DNA from: DIGJ01 sp041821315
GTDB lineage: Bacteria > Bacillota > Clostridia > Lachnospirales > Lachnospiraceae
Assembly (NCBI GenBank): GCA_041821315.1
Contig: JBGUEO010000002.1
Span: forward strand, 124,001 to 188,000
Direction: 5' to 3'
DNA: 64,000 nt
The position numbers were made by a program, and so were the translations under genes. Below the pieces are notes generated by a model that was not told the origin of the DNA, made no database searches, and worked only from the letters and a program-made list of their open reading frames with translations. Below are positions 16,046-24,794 of this stretch, in pieces (the stretch's first letter is position 1; every line of letters begins with the position of its first letter).

Positions 16046-16897
16046 ATGGAATTATGGTTTACCGAACAGCATACACCCGAGGTTAATTTTTCTATCAAAG
16101 TAAATCGACAACTATTTACCGCACAAAGTGATTATCAAAGAATTGATGTCTTTGATTCAAAAGAATTTGGGCGCTTTCTGACACTGGATGGTTTTATGAT
16201 GTTAACGGAGAAAGATGAGTTTATTTATCACGAAATGATCGTGCATGTTCCGATGGCGGTTCATCCGAATGTAAAACGTGTACTCGTAATTGGAGCAGGA
16301 GATGGAGGCGTCATACGGGAATTGACACGTTATACTAGTATTGATCACATTGATATGGTAGAAATTGATGAATTGGTGGTTGAAGTGTGCAAAAAATATT
16401 TACCGCTTACCGCATGTAGTTTGGATGATCCAAGGGTGGATATAATGTATCAAGATGGACTTAAATATGTTCGTTCCAAAGAAAATGAATATGACTTAAT
16501 TATCGTAGATTCCACAGACCCCTTTGGACCAGGTGAGGGACTTTTTACAAAAGAATTTTATGGAAACTGTTATAAGGCACTGAGGGAAGATGGAATTATT
16601 GTAAACCAACATGAGAGTCCATTTTATAATGAAGATGCACTTGCTATGCAACGAGCCCATAAGCGTATTGTTGAAAGTTTTACCATTAGTAAAGTCTATC
16701 AAGCGCATATTCCAACGTATCCTTCGGGACATTGGTTATTTGGATTTTCCTCGAAAAAATATCATCCAACCAAGGATTTTAATGCAGCAAAATGGAATAC
16801 GTTAGGATTACAAACAAAATATTATAATACAAGGCTTCATGAGGGAGCGTTTGCATTACCAAATTATGTGGAGGAATTATTACGTGATGTGGAATAA
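16046..16897 (+). CDS. speE: Spermidine synthase (putrescine aminopropyltransferase)
   Basis: A 283-residue spermidine synthase that transfers an aminopropyl group from decarboxylated AdoMet to putrescine. The nucleotide-binding stretch VIGAGDGGVIRELTRY, the acidic VEIDELVVEVCKKYLP and the DSTDPFGPGEGLFTKEFY motif, with the Asp residues that hold the amine, are all present and close to the canonical form. Length is normal. It follows speA by 21 bases with AAGGAG in front, and overlaps the start of speB. Confidence 0.95.
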   Translation: MELWFTEQHTPEVNFSIKVNRQLFTAQSDYQRIDVFDSKEFGRFLTLDGFMMLTEKDEFIYHEMIVHVPMAVHPNVKRVLVIGAGDGGVIRELTRYTSIDHIDMVEIDELVVEVCKKYLPLTACSLDDPRVDIMYQDGLKYVRSKENEYDLIIVDSTDPFGPGEGLFTKEFYGNCYKALREDGIIVNQHESPFYNEDALAMQRAHKRIVESFTISKVYQAHIPTYPSGHWLFGFSSKKYHPTKDFNAAKWNTLGLQTKYYNTRLHEGAFALPNYVEELLRDVE

Positions 16898-17738
16898 AAA
16901 TATTGAGACTTTTATTGGATGTGAGGCATCGTTTGAGGAGGCACAAACTGTTATTTTTGGAGCTCCGTTTGATTCAACCACATCGTATCGGCCGGGAACT
17001 CGTTTTGCAAGTCGCACGATGCGCGCAGAATCCTATGGGCTGGAAACATATAGTCCATATCAAGATCGGGACATGGAGGAATTGCAGGTGTTCGATGGCG
17101 GTGATTTGGAGCTGCCATTTGGAAATACTAGAAGGACGCTCAATCAAATTAGGGATACATCACTTGTGATTTTAGAGGCTGGAAAGTTACCATGTATGAT
17201 TGGGGGGGAACACCTTGTTACTTTAGGGTGTATGGAAGCTGTGTATTCGAAGTATTCGGATTTGCGGATTATTCATTTTGATGCACATACCGATCTTAGA
17301 GAGGATTACCTAGAGGAAAAATTATCACATGCAACCGTAATCCGACGTGTTTGGGATATGGTAGGCGATGGGAAAATCCATCAGTTTGGAATACGAAGTG
17401 GAGAACGTGAGGAATTTTACTGGGCAAGAAGTCATACGAATTTGCATAAATTTAATTTTGAAGGGTTGGAAGAGGCAATTATAGAGTGTCAGGGACATCC
17501 AGTATATTTTACCATTGATTTGGATGTATTAGACCCGTCTGTATTTCCAGGAACTGGAACACCAGAGGCGGGTGGAGTGACCTTTTTGCAACTACTCGAT
17601 GCTATAAAAAAGGTATCAAAGTTGGATATCGTAGCAATGGATATCAATGAATTATCTCCAGGATATGATACATCTGGAGCATCAACAGCAGTTGCGTGTA
17701 AGATACTCCGAGAATTGTTGTTAGCAGTGTGTAAGTAA
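16887..17738 (+). CDS. speB: Agmatinase
   Basis: A 283-residue ureohydrolase that splits agmatine into putrescine and urea. The manganese-binding motifs are complete: GGEH, DAHTDLR, and DLDVLDPSVFPGTGTPEAGG. The reading frame is open from 16839, but GGAGGA at 16870-16875 and family length favour the ATG at 16887, which overlaps the end of speE by 11 bases and suggests translational coupling. With the arginine decarboxylase it gives the route arginine to agmatine to putrescine. An arginase is less likely in this context. Confidence 0.93.
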   Translation: MWNKNIETFIGCEASFEEAQTVIFGAPFDSTTSYRPGTRFASRTMRAESYGLETYSPYQDRDMEELQVFDGGDLELPFGNTRRTLNQIRDTSLVILEAGKLPCMIGGEHLVTLGCMEAVYSKYSDLRIIHFDAHTDLREDYLEEKLSHATVIRRVWDMVGDGKIHQFGIRSGEREEFYWARSHTNLHKFNFEGLEEAIIECQGHPVYFTIDLDVLDPSVFPGTGTPEAGGVTFLQLLDAIKKVSKLDIVAMDINELSPGYDTSGASTAVACKILRELLLAVCK

Positions 17739-17781
17739 AAAAATGTGATGGATTAAAATAAATATAATAGGAGGAACAAAG

Positions 17782-18984
17782 ATGGGAAAAGCGTTAATTA
17801 TCGGTTGTGGTGGAGTAGCGGGCGTCGCTATTCAAAAATGTTGTCAAAATAGCGATGTGTTTGAAGAAATCATGATTGCAAGCAGAACCAAACGTAAATG
17901 TGATAACTTAAAAGAGGAGCTAAAAGGCAAGACAAAGACGATAATTCATACAGCACAAGTAGATGCGGATAAAGTGGAGGAGTTGATTGAGTTAATTCAT
18001 TCATTTCAACCAGATGTTGTACTTAATTTAGCACTTCCCTATCAGGATTTGAGCATAATGGATGCATGTCTTGCTACGAAAACAAATTATGTGGATACAG
18101 CAAACTATGAACCGCTAGATACTGCGAAGTTTGAATATAAGTGGCAGTGGGATTATAAGGAACGCTTTCGTGAGGCAGGAATAACCGCTTTATTAGGGAG
18201 CGGATTTGATCCAGGTGTGACTGGAGTATTTAGTGCATATGCTTTAAAACACGAATTTGATGAAATTAATTATATTGATATACTAGACTGTAATGGTGGT
18301 GACCATGGCTATCCATTCGCAACGAATTTTAATCCTGAAATTAACATTCGTGAAGTATCTGCAAATGGGAGTTATTGGGAAGAAGGTAAGTGGATTGAGA
18401 CAAAACCTATGGAAATAAAGCGGCAGTATGATTTTGAAGAGGTTGGGACAAAGGATATGTACTTATTGCATCATGAAGAATTGGAGTCACTTGGCATTAA
18501 CATTCCAGGAATTCGTCGAATTCGATTCTTTATGACGTTTGGACAAAGTTATCTTACCCATCTAAAATGTTTGGAAAATGTGGGAATGACATCCATAGAA
18601 CCAATTGAGTTTGAAGGAAAGCAAATCGTCCCATTACAGTTTTTAAAAGCCGTATTGCCTGACCCTGCAAGCTTAGGACCGCGTACAGTTGGAAAGACAA
18701 ATATTGGTTGTATCTTCCAGGGAAAGAAAGAAGGAAAAGATAAAACCTATTATTTATATAATATCTGTGACCATCAAGCCTGTTACAAGGAAGTTGGTTC
18801 ACAGGCAATCAGTTACACGACAGGAGTGCCTGCCATGATTGGTGCGATGTTGATAATGAATGGTACATGGAATGATGCCGGAGTATTTAATATAGAAGAA
18901 TTTGATCCAGACCCATTTATGGAGGCTTTAAATAAATGGGGACTTCCTTGGAGAGAAGACTTTAATCCTACACTTGTAGACTAG
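17782..18984 (+). CDS. Carboxy(nor)spermidine synthase/dehydrogenase (saccharopine dehydrogenase family)
   Basis: A 400-residue NAD(P)H-dependent enzyme of the saccharopine dehydrogenase family. The Rossmann motif GCGGVAGVAIQKC opens the protein, and LGSGFDPGVTGVFSAYALKH and the DCNGGDHGYPFATNFNPEINIRE region match carboxynorspermidine synthases. These enzymes condense aspartate semialdehyde with putrescine (or diaminopropane) to carboxyspermidine (or carboxynorspermidine). The neighbouring decarboxylase supports this reading over lysine metabolism. AGGAGG lies before the ATG. With putrescine made upstream, carboxyspermidine is the likelier product. Confidence 0.88.
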   Translation: MGKALIIGCGGVAGVAIQKCCQNSDVFEEIMIASRTKRKCDNLKEELKGKTKTIIHTAQVDADKVEELIELIHSFQPDVVLNLALPYQDLSIMDACLATKTNYVDTANYEPLDTAKFEYKWQWDYKERFREAGITALLGSGFDPGVTGVFSAYALKHEFDEINYIDILDCNGGDHGYPFATNFNPEINIREVSANGSYWEEGKWIETKPMEIKRQYDFEEVGTKDMYLLHHEELESLGINIPGIRRIRFFMTFGQSYLTHLKCLENVGMTSIEPIEFEGKQIVPLQFLKAVLPDPASLGPRTVGKTNIGCIFQGKKEGKDKTYYLYNICDHQACYKEVGSQAISYTTGVPAMIGAMLIMNGTWNDAGVFNIEEFDPDPFMEALNKWGLPWREDFNPTLVD

Positions 18985-18995
18985 GAGGACTTGGA

Positions 18996-20135
18996 ATGGA
19001 TTATAGTACCATAAAAACACCTGCTTTTGTGGTCGAAGAAGCGTTGCTTATTAAAAATTTGGAACGATTGGCATGGACTAGAAAAGAAACAGGATGTCAT
19101 ATTTTACTTGCTCAGAAATGCTTTTCCATGTATGCGGCCTATCCATTAATTGGAACGTATCTGGATGGTACAACTGCTAGTGGACTTTATGAAGCAAAGT
19201 TAGGATATGAGTATATGGGAAAAGAAAATCATATCTATGCGGCGGCATACCGAGAAGATGAAATGGATGAAATTCTCTCAGTATGTGATCATATTGTATT
19301 TAACTCTCATGCACAGTGGAATCGATATAAAAAGAAGGCGATTGCAGCAAAAGTGCAGTGTGGACTTCGGATTAATCCAGAATTTTCTACGCAAGAAGGA
19401 CATGCCATATATGATCCGTGTGCACCTTATTCCAGAATGGGTATTACGAGAGAAAACTTTTTGGAAGAAGAATTAGAGGGTATCTCAGGACTTCATTTTC
19501 ATACGCTATGTGAACAAAATTCGGAGGATCTGAAAACTACGTTAAATGCGGTAGAAGAAAAATTTGGATCTGTTTTATCGCAAATGAAGTGGATCAATTT
19601 TGGCGGAGGACAGCATATCACAAAAGATGATTATGATATGGATACCTTGATTACTTGTATCAAACACATGCAAACGACGTATGGACTTACCGTATACTTA
19701 GAACCAGGAGAAGCGGTTGCATTAAATGCGGGATTTTTAGTGTCTTCCGTTCTAGATGTGGTTCAAAATGGTAAAAAAATAGCAATCCTTGATGCTTCAG
19801 CTGCCTGTCACATGCCAGATGTATTAGAAATGCCATATACACCAGCGGTAATTGGGGCAAAAATTGTAACAGGAGAGGATGTGTCAATCAATCGAAAATT
19901 GGAATATAGATTGGCAGGACCTACCTGTCTTGCAGGCGATGTAATCGGAGATTATGACTTTGAAAAGCCTCTTCAAATAGGAGATCGCGTTGTCTTTTGT
20001 GATATGGCAATTTATTCGATGGTTAAAACGAATACATTTAATGGTATGAAGCTTCCGGATATTGTCTATAAGAAGGGAACTAGTATTGAGATACTTAAAA
20101 ACTTTGGATATGAAGATTTTAAATCCAGATTATAA
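18996..20135 (+). CDS. nspC: Carboxy(nor)spermidine decarboxylase
   Basis: A 379-residue alanine-racemase-fold pyridoxal-phosphate decarboxylase. The cofactor lysine is in ILLAQKCFSMYAAYP near residue 44; GLHFHTLCEQNSEDL and INFGGGQHITKDDYD are typical of NspC, as is AGPTCLAGDVIGDY toward the end. It removes the carboxyl group from carboxyspermidine or carboxynorspermidine, giving the free polyamine. It begins 11 bases after the dehydrogenase and ends the operon; the stop codon lies inside the terminator stem. Confidence 0.93.
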   Translation: MDYSTIKTPAFVVEEALLIKNLERLAWTRKETGCHILLAQKCFSMYAAYPLIGTYLDGTTASGLYEAKLGYEYMGKENHIYAAAYREDEMDEILSVCDHIVFNSHAQWNRYKKKAIAAKVQCGLRINPEFSTQEGHAIYDPCAPYSRMGITRENFLEEELEGISGLHFHTLCEQNSEDLKTTLNAVEEKFGSVLSQMKWINFGGGQHITKDDYDMDTLITCIKHMQTTYGLTVYLEPGEAVALNAGFLVSSVLDVVQNGKKIAILDASAACHMPDVLEMPYTPAVIGAKIVTGEDVSINRKLEYRLAGPTCLAGDVIGDYDFEKPLQIGDRVVFCDMAIYSMVKTNTFNGMKLPDIVYKKGTSIEILKNFGYEDFKSRL

Positions 20136-20162
20136 GTAATTATAATCTGGATTCCATTATTT
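20122..20162 (+). terminator. Terminator at end of polyamine operon
   Basis: AATCCAGATTATAA (20122-20135) pairs with TTATAATCTGGATT (20140-20153), a 14-bp perfect stem whose left arm includes the nspC stop codon. The T run downstream is interrupted (CCATTATTTT), so efficiency is uncertain. Confidence 0.7.
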
Positions 20163-20250
20163 TAGGGGAGAAGATTGGATGATACTTGTTACTACCCGAA
20201 TGAAGATGTTTATATGGTTGCAAATGCACATATAAATAGAGAGATATGTT

Positions 20251-20832
20251 TTAATCTTTTTTTAATATGTCAAAGATAGAATGAGAAATAAGAAATTCAT
20301 AGGCCTCAAAAATATCCTCAGCGGAGGGGTTCTCCTTGTAACTGGTATCAAATGTGTTTTGTATCCATTCTTTGATGATGTTTACAAAACCGATGGTATA
20401 ATATTTTGCAACGACATCGTTTGTAAGTAAACGATAATTTGGCAAATCTCTCAATGTATAGTGGTTAACCCGTTCAAAGAAAAGTTCATAACAATAGTGA
20501 TAAAACATGTGTTCAAAGGAATTTTGACCAGTAACTTCAAATGCACGCTGATAGAATTTTTTATCTTTTTCAATTGAAATAAAAATACATTTCACACATT
20601 CAACATCCATGTCCAAGGTACTTAGTTCCCTGACTTTTAAAAATACATTTTTATATAAAATAAAGGATAATAAATCATACTTATCTTGAAAGTAATAATA
20701 AAAGGTTGGGCGAATCACCCCAGCTTCATCGGTAATCATTTTAATTGTGATTTTATCAAAATCATGGCTTAGCAATAAACTATGAAAACTCTCTGCAAGC
20801 AATTCCTTCGTAATTTCTTTTTTGATTTCCAT
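20251..20832 (-). CDS. TetR-family regulator
   Basis: A 193-residue TetR/AcrR-type regulator. The N-terminal helix-turn-helix is ITKELLAESFHSLLLSHDFDKITIKMITDEAG then IRPTFYYYFQDKYDLLSFI; the C-terminal half is helical and would bind an effector. The frame opens at 20874, inside the preceding gene, but GGAG eight bases before the ATG at 20832 marks the better start. It is the last gene of a minus-strand unit with a membrane flippase-like protein and a radical SAM enzyme, so it may control that unit. Confidence 0.88.
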   Translation of the reverse strand: MEIKKEITKELLAESFHSLLLSHDFDKITIKMITDEAGVIRPTFYYYFQDKYDLLSFILYKNVFLKVRELSTLDMDVECVKCIFISIEKDKKFYQRAFEVTGQNSFEHMFYHYCYELFFERVNHYTLRDLPNYRLLTNDVVAKYYTIGFVNIIKEWIQNTFDTSYKENPSAEDIFEAYEFLISHSIFDILKKD

Positions 20833-20857
20833 TCCATTCAACTCCAAAGCACAAAAA

Positions 20858-21850
20858 CTATTTTTTGTCATCATAACACATTATGACTGAAATTCCAACC
20901 AAAAAGGGGAAAATAAAGGTAGCAAAGCGGTAAAGGAGCATAGAAGATGCAGCCAATGTTGTCCCAAAAATTCGAGAATAAAAGGCGGTAAAAAGAACCT
21001 CCGTAGAACCAATTCCTGCTGGAGAGGGTATGACACCTGCAAGGTCAGTAACAAGAGAAGCTATACTGATGGTATGCCGGATTTTTGTCCAGGTGTTTGC
21101 TTGAAATAAAATGCATGGAAGTGAGTACCAAAAAAGTAGTCGGGTCAGATTGCGTAGGAGTAATGATACCATTGCAAGTTTATCTTTTATTAAAAAGTAC
21201 GTTCCTTTTCGTAGAGAAACTAATTCTTTAGAAAGAGTAGCTATTTTTTCATTGTAGGTTCCATTACGATTTAGTTTTTGACATAGAAAAAGAAGAAATT
21301 TATGCAAAGGGGAACAGATACAGATTAGTATTAAGACCACAATTATGAGTAAGGTAAGTAAAAAACCTAAAAGAATGTAGGAAAAGTAATCTCCATATAT
21401 GCGATGCATATACTCATAATCGTATGTCATGCAGATACCACAAAAAAGGGTAATTGCAATTTTATAAGAAATATATTGAAGCGTTATTAAACTCAACGTA
21501 TTTGCAAGTGGTACACCTTTTTTATTAAGATAGTACATACCAGCGGCAAAAGAAGCACTTCCCATGGTGATTGTTCGATAGAAACAGGCATAAAACGAAC
21601 AGCTGACCCCTTGACTTAGGGTAAAATTAGGGTTGTATTTTAGGGATAAACGCCATAGGTTTATCCCTTCAAATACAAAATATCCTAACGATATCACACA
21701 AATAATTGCAATGGTAGATACCTTGGTTTGTTTTAGTTGTCTTATCACTGGAAGTAGTGCCTTTTTCGATAATACACAAGCTATAATTATCATAGCCAGT
21801 ATAATGAAAAATTTAATAAGTTGTTTGTTATTTTTTCTTGTAATTTTCAT
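20858..21850 (-). CDS. LPG synthase TM / flippase-like membrane protein
   Basis: A 330-residue polytopic membrane protein with about eight hydrophobic segments. The family signature GVIPSPAGIGSTEVLFTAFY near residue 280 and GSASFAAGMYYLNKKGVPLANTL near residue 95 match the transmembrane domain of lysylphosphatidylglycerol synthases (UPF0104). The soluble aminoacyltransferase domain of MprF is absent, so this is the flippase-like part alone, and lipid flipping is an inference. Its start lies inside the end of the radical SAM gene (23-base overlap), so the two are translationally coupled and likely work together. Confidence 0.88.
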   Translation of the reverse strand: MKITRKNNKQLIKFFIILAMIIIACVLSKKALLPVIRQLKQTKVSTIAIICVISLGYFVFEGINLWRLSLKYNPNFTLSQGVSCSFYACFYRTITMGSASFAAGMYYLNKKGVPLANTLSLITLQYISYKIAITLFCGICMTYDYEYMHRIYGDYFSYILLGFLLTLLIIVVLILICICSPLHKFLLFLCQKLNRNGTYNEKIATLSKELVSLRKGTYFLIKDKLAMVSLLLRNLTRLLFWYSLPCILFQANTWTKIRHTISIASLVTDLAGVIPSPAGIGSTEVLFTAFYSRIFGTTLAASSMLLYRFATFIFPFLVGISVIMCYDDKK

Positions 21851-23225
21851 AGACTGGTTTTTTATGTGTTTTTAAGTTCCACAAAACTTTTGCTTCAGGT
21901 GACCAGGTGTCTGAATACTCTCTACATTTATCACACAGATGTTCCACAGATTCTGGTGATTGCAAATCAGTTGAAGTTGCGCCACTTTCTCCTACCATTT
22001 GTTCTAAAATCTCTGGATTTTCAAGCATTGGGCAAGGCCTTAAATGATTTTCATTAAATGGCTGCCCATCACGATAGGCCATAAAGAGTGGTTGTTTTAA
22101 TGATTCTAATAAACTGACCTCTTTGATGTTTGCACTGGAATAGTGTATAAATACGCAAGGTTCAACATCTCCATTTGCATTAATATGGCAATAGTTTCTG
22201 CCTCCAGCAATACATCCACCGACAAACTCACCGTCATTTTGGAAGTCCATCGCAAAAATCTGTTTTCCACCTTCCATAGCACGGATTTCACGAACACGAT
22301 AATACATATATATTCTTTGCTCTTTGGAAGGCATTAAATCAATATCCGCATCATTTCCTACTGGCATATAATGGAAATACCAAGTGAATCGGCATCCCTT
22401 CTCGATAATCATATCTAAAAACTCATTGGATGTTACTACTTCAACGTTTTTACTAGTATAGCAGATTGAAGTACCAAATATTTGTCCGCTCTTCTTTAAC
22501 AAATCCATTGCATGCATAACTTGTTTAAAAACACCATTGCCGCGACGGAAATCATTTACTTCTTCAAAACCTTCTAAACTCAGTGAAAGTGAGAGATTTC
22601 CAACACGTTTCATTTCTTCGCAAAAGGATTCGTCAACTAAAGTTCCATTTGTAAACGCATGGAACGCACAATCATTATGTTTTTCACAGAGACGAATTAA
22701 GTCTTTTTTTCGTACCAAAGGTTCACCGCCAGTAAGCATATAGAAATAAATACCAATTTCTTTTCCTTGTGTGATAACACGATCCAAATCTTCGAAAGAC
22801 AGACTTAATTTGTGACCATATTCAGCAGCCCAACAGCCGGTACAGTGAAGATTGCATGCACTGGTTGGATCCATTAAGATTAACCAAGGTATGTTACAAT
22901 TATGTATTTCACGCATCTTACGAATTGTTTTTGTTCCATGGAAAGCAGCTTCAAATCCTAAGTTAAGAGCCGTCATTTTTGCAACATGGGGATCTACTTC
23001 ATCTAGAAGTCGATTGGTAAACTGCATCCATTTTGCATCGGGATTTTGTATTAATTTTCTTGTTGCTTCATAGCTATCCTTTGAAAAATTCTCACCCATG
23101 TAATGTTCTACCATATCCACAAGTTTTAAAAACCCTTTTTCACGATCCTTATTTACATACTTAATGGCTGCATCAATGGCTACGTTAAAACCGGCACGCT
23201 CTGCCTTGTGTGTTAGTACTCCCAT
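21828..23225 (-). CDS. Radical SAM enzyme with SPASM-like C-terminus, coupled to flippase-like gene
   Basis: A 465-residue radical SAM protein. About 115 residues precede the [4Fe-4S]/AdoMet motif CNLHCTGC, followed by the GGEP element (MLTGGEPLVRKKDL). The C-terminal part has cysteines in GGCIAGGRNYCHINANGDVEPC, LRPCPMLEN and HLCDKCREYSD, as in SPASM-type auxiliary clusters. Substrate is unknown. The 23-base overlap with a membrane lipid flippase-like gene, and a TetR gene next, make a lipid or envelope substrate an attractive guess; no RiPP precursor is evident nearby. AGGAGG precedes the ATG. Confidence 0.88.
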   Translation of the reverse strand: MGVLTHKAERAGFNVAIDAAIKYVNKDREKGFLKLVDMVEHYMGENFSKDSYEATRKLIQNPDAKWMQFTNRLLDEVDPHVAKMTALNLGFEAAFHGTKTIRKMREIHNCNIPWLILMDPTSACNLHCTGCWAAEYGHKLSLSFEDLDRVITQGKEIGIYFYMLTGGEPLVRKKDLIRLCEKHNDCAFHAFTNGTLVDESFCEEMKRVGNLSLSLSLEGFEEVNDFRRGNGVFKQVMHAMDLLKKSGQIFGTSICYTSKNVEVVTSNEFLDMIIEKGCRFTWYFHYMPVGNDADIDLMPSKEQRIYMYYRVREIRAMEGGKQIFAMDFQNDGEFVGGCIAGGRNYCHINANGDVEPCVFIHYSSANIKEVSLLESLKQPLFMAYRDGQPFNENHLRPCPMLENPEILEQMVGESGATSTDLQSPESVEHLCDKCREYSDTWSPEAKVLWNLKTHKKPVYENYKKK

Positions 23226-23239
23226 TATATATTACCTCC

Positions 23240-23812
23240 TTAAAAATATCGAATTGCTACGTCTAGCGCAGCGGCTATTAAAATAATACCTCCGAACATA
23301 TATACATTTTTTCTGTGTTTAAAGCCAAAATGATAGCCAGTATATGCTCCTAATAATACAAAAAGTACGGTGATGATTAATAAGCAAATTGCTTCAATCA
23401 AAACTTCTGTGTTGAGAAATCCGAATCCAATTCCTGCAAAAAAAGCATCTAAACTAGTTAAACAGGCCCATAAGCAAATTTCTTTTGTTGGGAACTCATT
23501 TTCTAATCGTTCCAAAAATGGTTTTGCATCTCTTGCTTTTCCTATCATATAAATACCAAGAATAGCAAAAATAATGGCAGATGCGGTGTACCACATCTTT
23601 GAAACGGTTTGACTGGCATTGTAGAATACAGGAATTTTTGTAATTAAGTTACCAATAAGTAAAGCAACAATTTGCCAACTTGCGAAAATAAGACATGACT
23701 TTAAAAGATTTTTCTTTTCCATTTTTGAAATCAAGGATCCCTTACAAATCATGACGGCAAAAACATCCAAGGAAAGTCCAACTGAAATCATGATTATCTC
23801 AATTAAATTCAT
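23240..23812 (-). CDS. mntP: MntP-type manganese efflux protein
   Basis: A 190-residue membrane protein of the MntP (DUF204) family, which exports Mn2+. The two repeat halves are visible, with the key acidic residues in VGLSLDVFAVMICKG near the N-terminus and LTSLDAFFAGIGFGFL in the middle. Six hydrophobic segments are expected. Family members start a few residues before GLSxDxFAV, so the ATG at 23812 is preferred, although an ATG at 23836 is in frame and the GGGGA before the chosen start lies rather far (about 14 bases). It ends 15 bases before the radical SAM ATG. No yybP riboswitch is seen upstream. Confidence 0.85.
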   Translation of the reverse strand: MNLIEIIMISVGLSLDVFAVMICKGSLISKMEKKNLLKSCLIFASWQIVALLIGNLITKIPVFYNASQTVSKMWYTASAIIFAILGIYMIGKARDAKPFLERLENEFPTKEICLWACLTSLDAFFAGIGFGFLNTEVLIEAICLLIITVLFVLLGAYTGYHFGFKHRKNVYMFGGIILIAAALDVAIRYF

Positions 23813-23970
23813 AGATGCATGATCGTCCCCTTTCATAATTAATCTTCTTTTTACAATATAAAACAGAAAGCGACAAGATAAAAGATGCAGTATGAGCCGT
23901 GTGTTTTACATATTCATACATTTTTATCGATTTGTATAAAAATGACCAGTGATGAAAGGAGCATGTTGTT

Positions 23971-24030
23971 ATGAAGATTCTTGTCAAAGAAATGTATTTA
24001 AGGTATGATAATACTATTATATTCAGATAA
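23971..24030 (+). CDS. Possible 19-residue leader ORF
   Basis: ATG at 23971 with GAAAGGAG ten bases before it opens a 19-codon frame (MKILVKEMYLRYDNTIIFR) that ends 18 bases before the HAD gene. The ribosome binding site is good, but so short a frame may be chance. No attenuation codon run is evident. Confidence 0.25.
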   Translation: MKILVKEMYLRYDNTIIFR

Positions 24031-24048
24031 AGGATGGAAAAATAACCA

Positions 24049-24690
24049 ATGGTGAAAGCAGTAATTTTTGATATGGATGGTGTGCTAATTGATACAGAAA
24101 AACATTTAGTAAAATACTGGTGTCAGGCGGCAAGAGAATATGGATTTGATATGAAACGGGAGCATGCAATTGCAATCCGAAGCTTAGCAAGTAAATATGC
24201 AGCCCCCTATTTACAAGAAATATTTGGAGAAACGTTTGATTATGAACATATCAGGACGAGAAGAAAAGAATTGATGCAACTGGAATTATCAAGGTCAGGC
24301 ATTGAAAAAAAGCCAGAGGTAGATTTTATATTAGAAAAATTAAGAGAAAGAAACATCAAAACTGCGGTGGCAACGGCGACAGATGAAATTCGTGCAAAGA
24401 AATACTTATCAGAAATTGGAATTTATCATAAATTTGATCAAATAATTTGTGCAACGATGGTTGAAAATGGGAAACCAATGCCAGATATCTATCAATATGC
24501 ATGTGATGTTATTCATGAAAGTGCGGCAGATTGTATTGCGGTAGAAGATTCACCCAATGGAGTGCTGTCTGCAACACGAGCCGGAATCCGAACAATTATG
24601 GTGCCTGATTTAACGCAACCAGACAAGGAATTACAATCCCTTCTTTACGGAGTTGTAGAGAAAGTAGGAGGAATCCTCTCTTACATATAA
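24049..24690 (+). CDS. HAD-superfamily hydrolase (beta-phosphoglucomutase-like)
   Basis: A 213-residue HAD phosphatase/phosphomutase. Motif I is VIFDMDGVLIDTE, with the nucleophile Asp8; motif II is the Thr in VATATD; motif III/IV is KPMPDIYQYA followed by AVEDSPNGVLSATRAG. The helical cap between motifs I and II places it with beta-phosphoglucomutase-like and sugar-phosphatase enzymes. The substrate cannot be named. It is followed by a 104-base gap before the DUF362 gene. Confidence 0.9.
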   Translation: MVKAVIFDMDGVLIDTEKHLVKYWCQAAREYGFDMKREHAIAIRSLASKYAAPYLQEIFGETFDYEHIRTRRKELMQLELSRSGIEKKPEVDFILEKLRERNIKTAVATATDEIRAKKYLSEIGIYHKFDQIICATMVENGKPMPDIYQYACDVIHESAADCIAVEDSPNGVLSATRAGIRTIMVPDLTQPDKELQSLLYGVVEKVGGILSYI

Positions 24691-24794
24691 AAAGTGTAAA
24701 AGTAATCACAAATCAATAATATTCAATTAAGAAAAACTATGATATACTGTTTGGAAGCAGCATATCGAAAATGGATTACAAAAGGAGATAGACA

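Noticed and set aside
20833..20874. Longer start for the TetR gene inside the flippase-like gene
   Set aside because: No ribosome binding site there, whereas GGAG precedes the ATG at 20832.
21828..23225. RiPP maturase role for the radical SAM enzyme
   Set aside because: No short precursor gene or peptidase/transporter is evident next to it; not excluded elsewhere in the genome.
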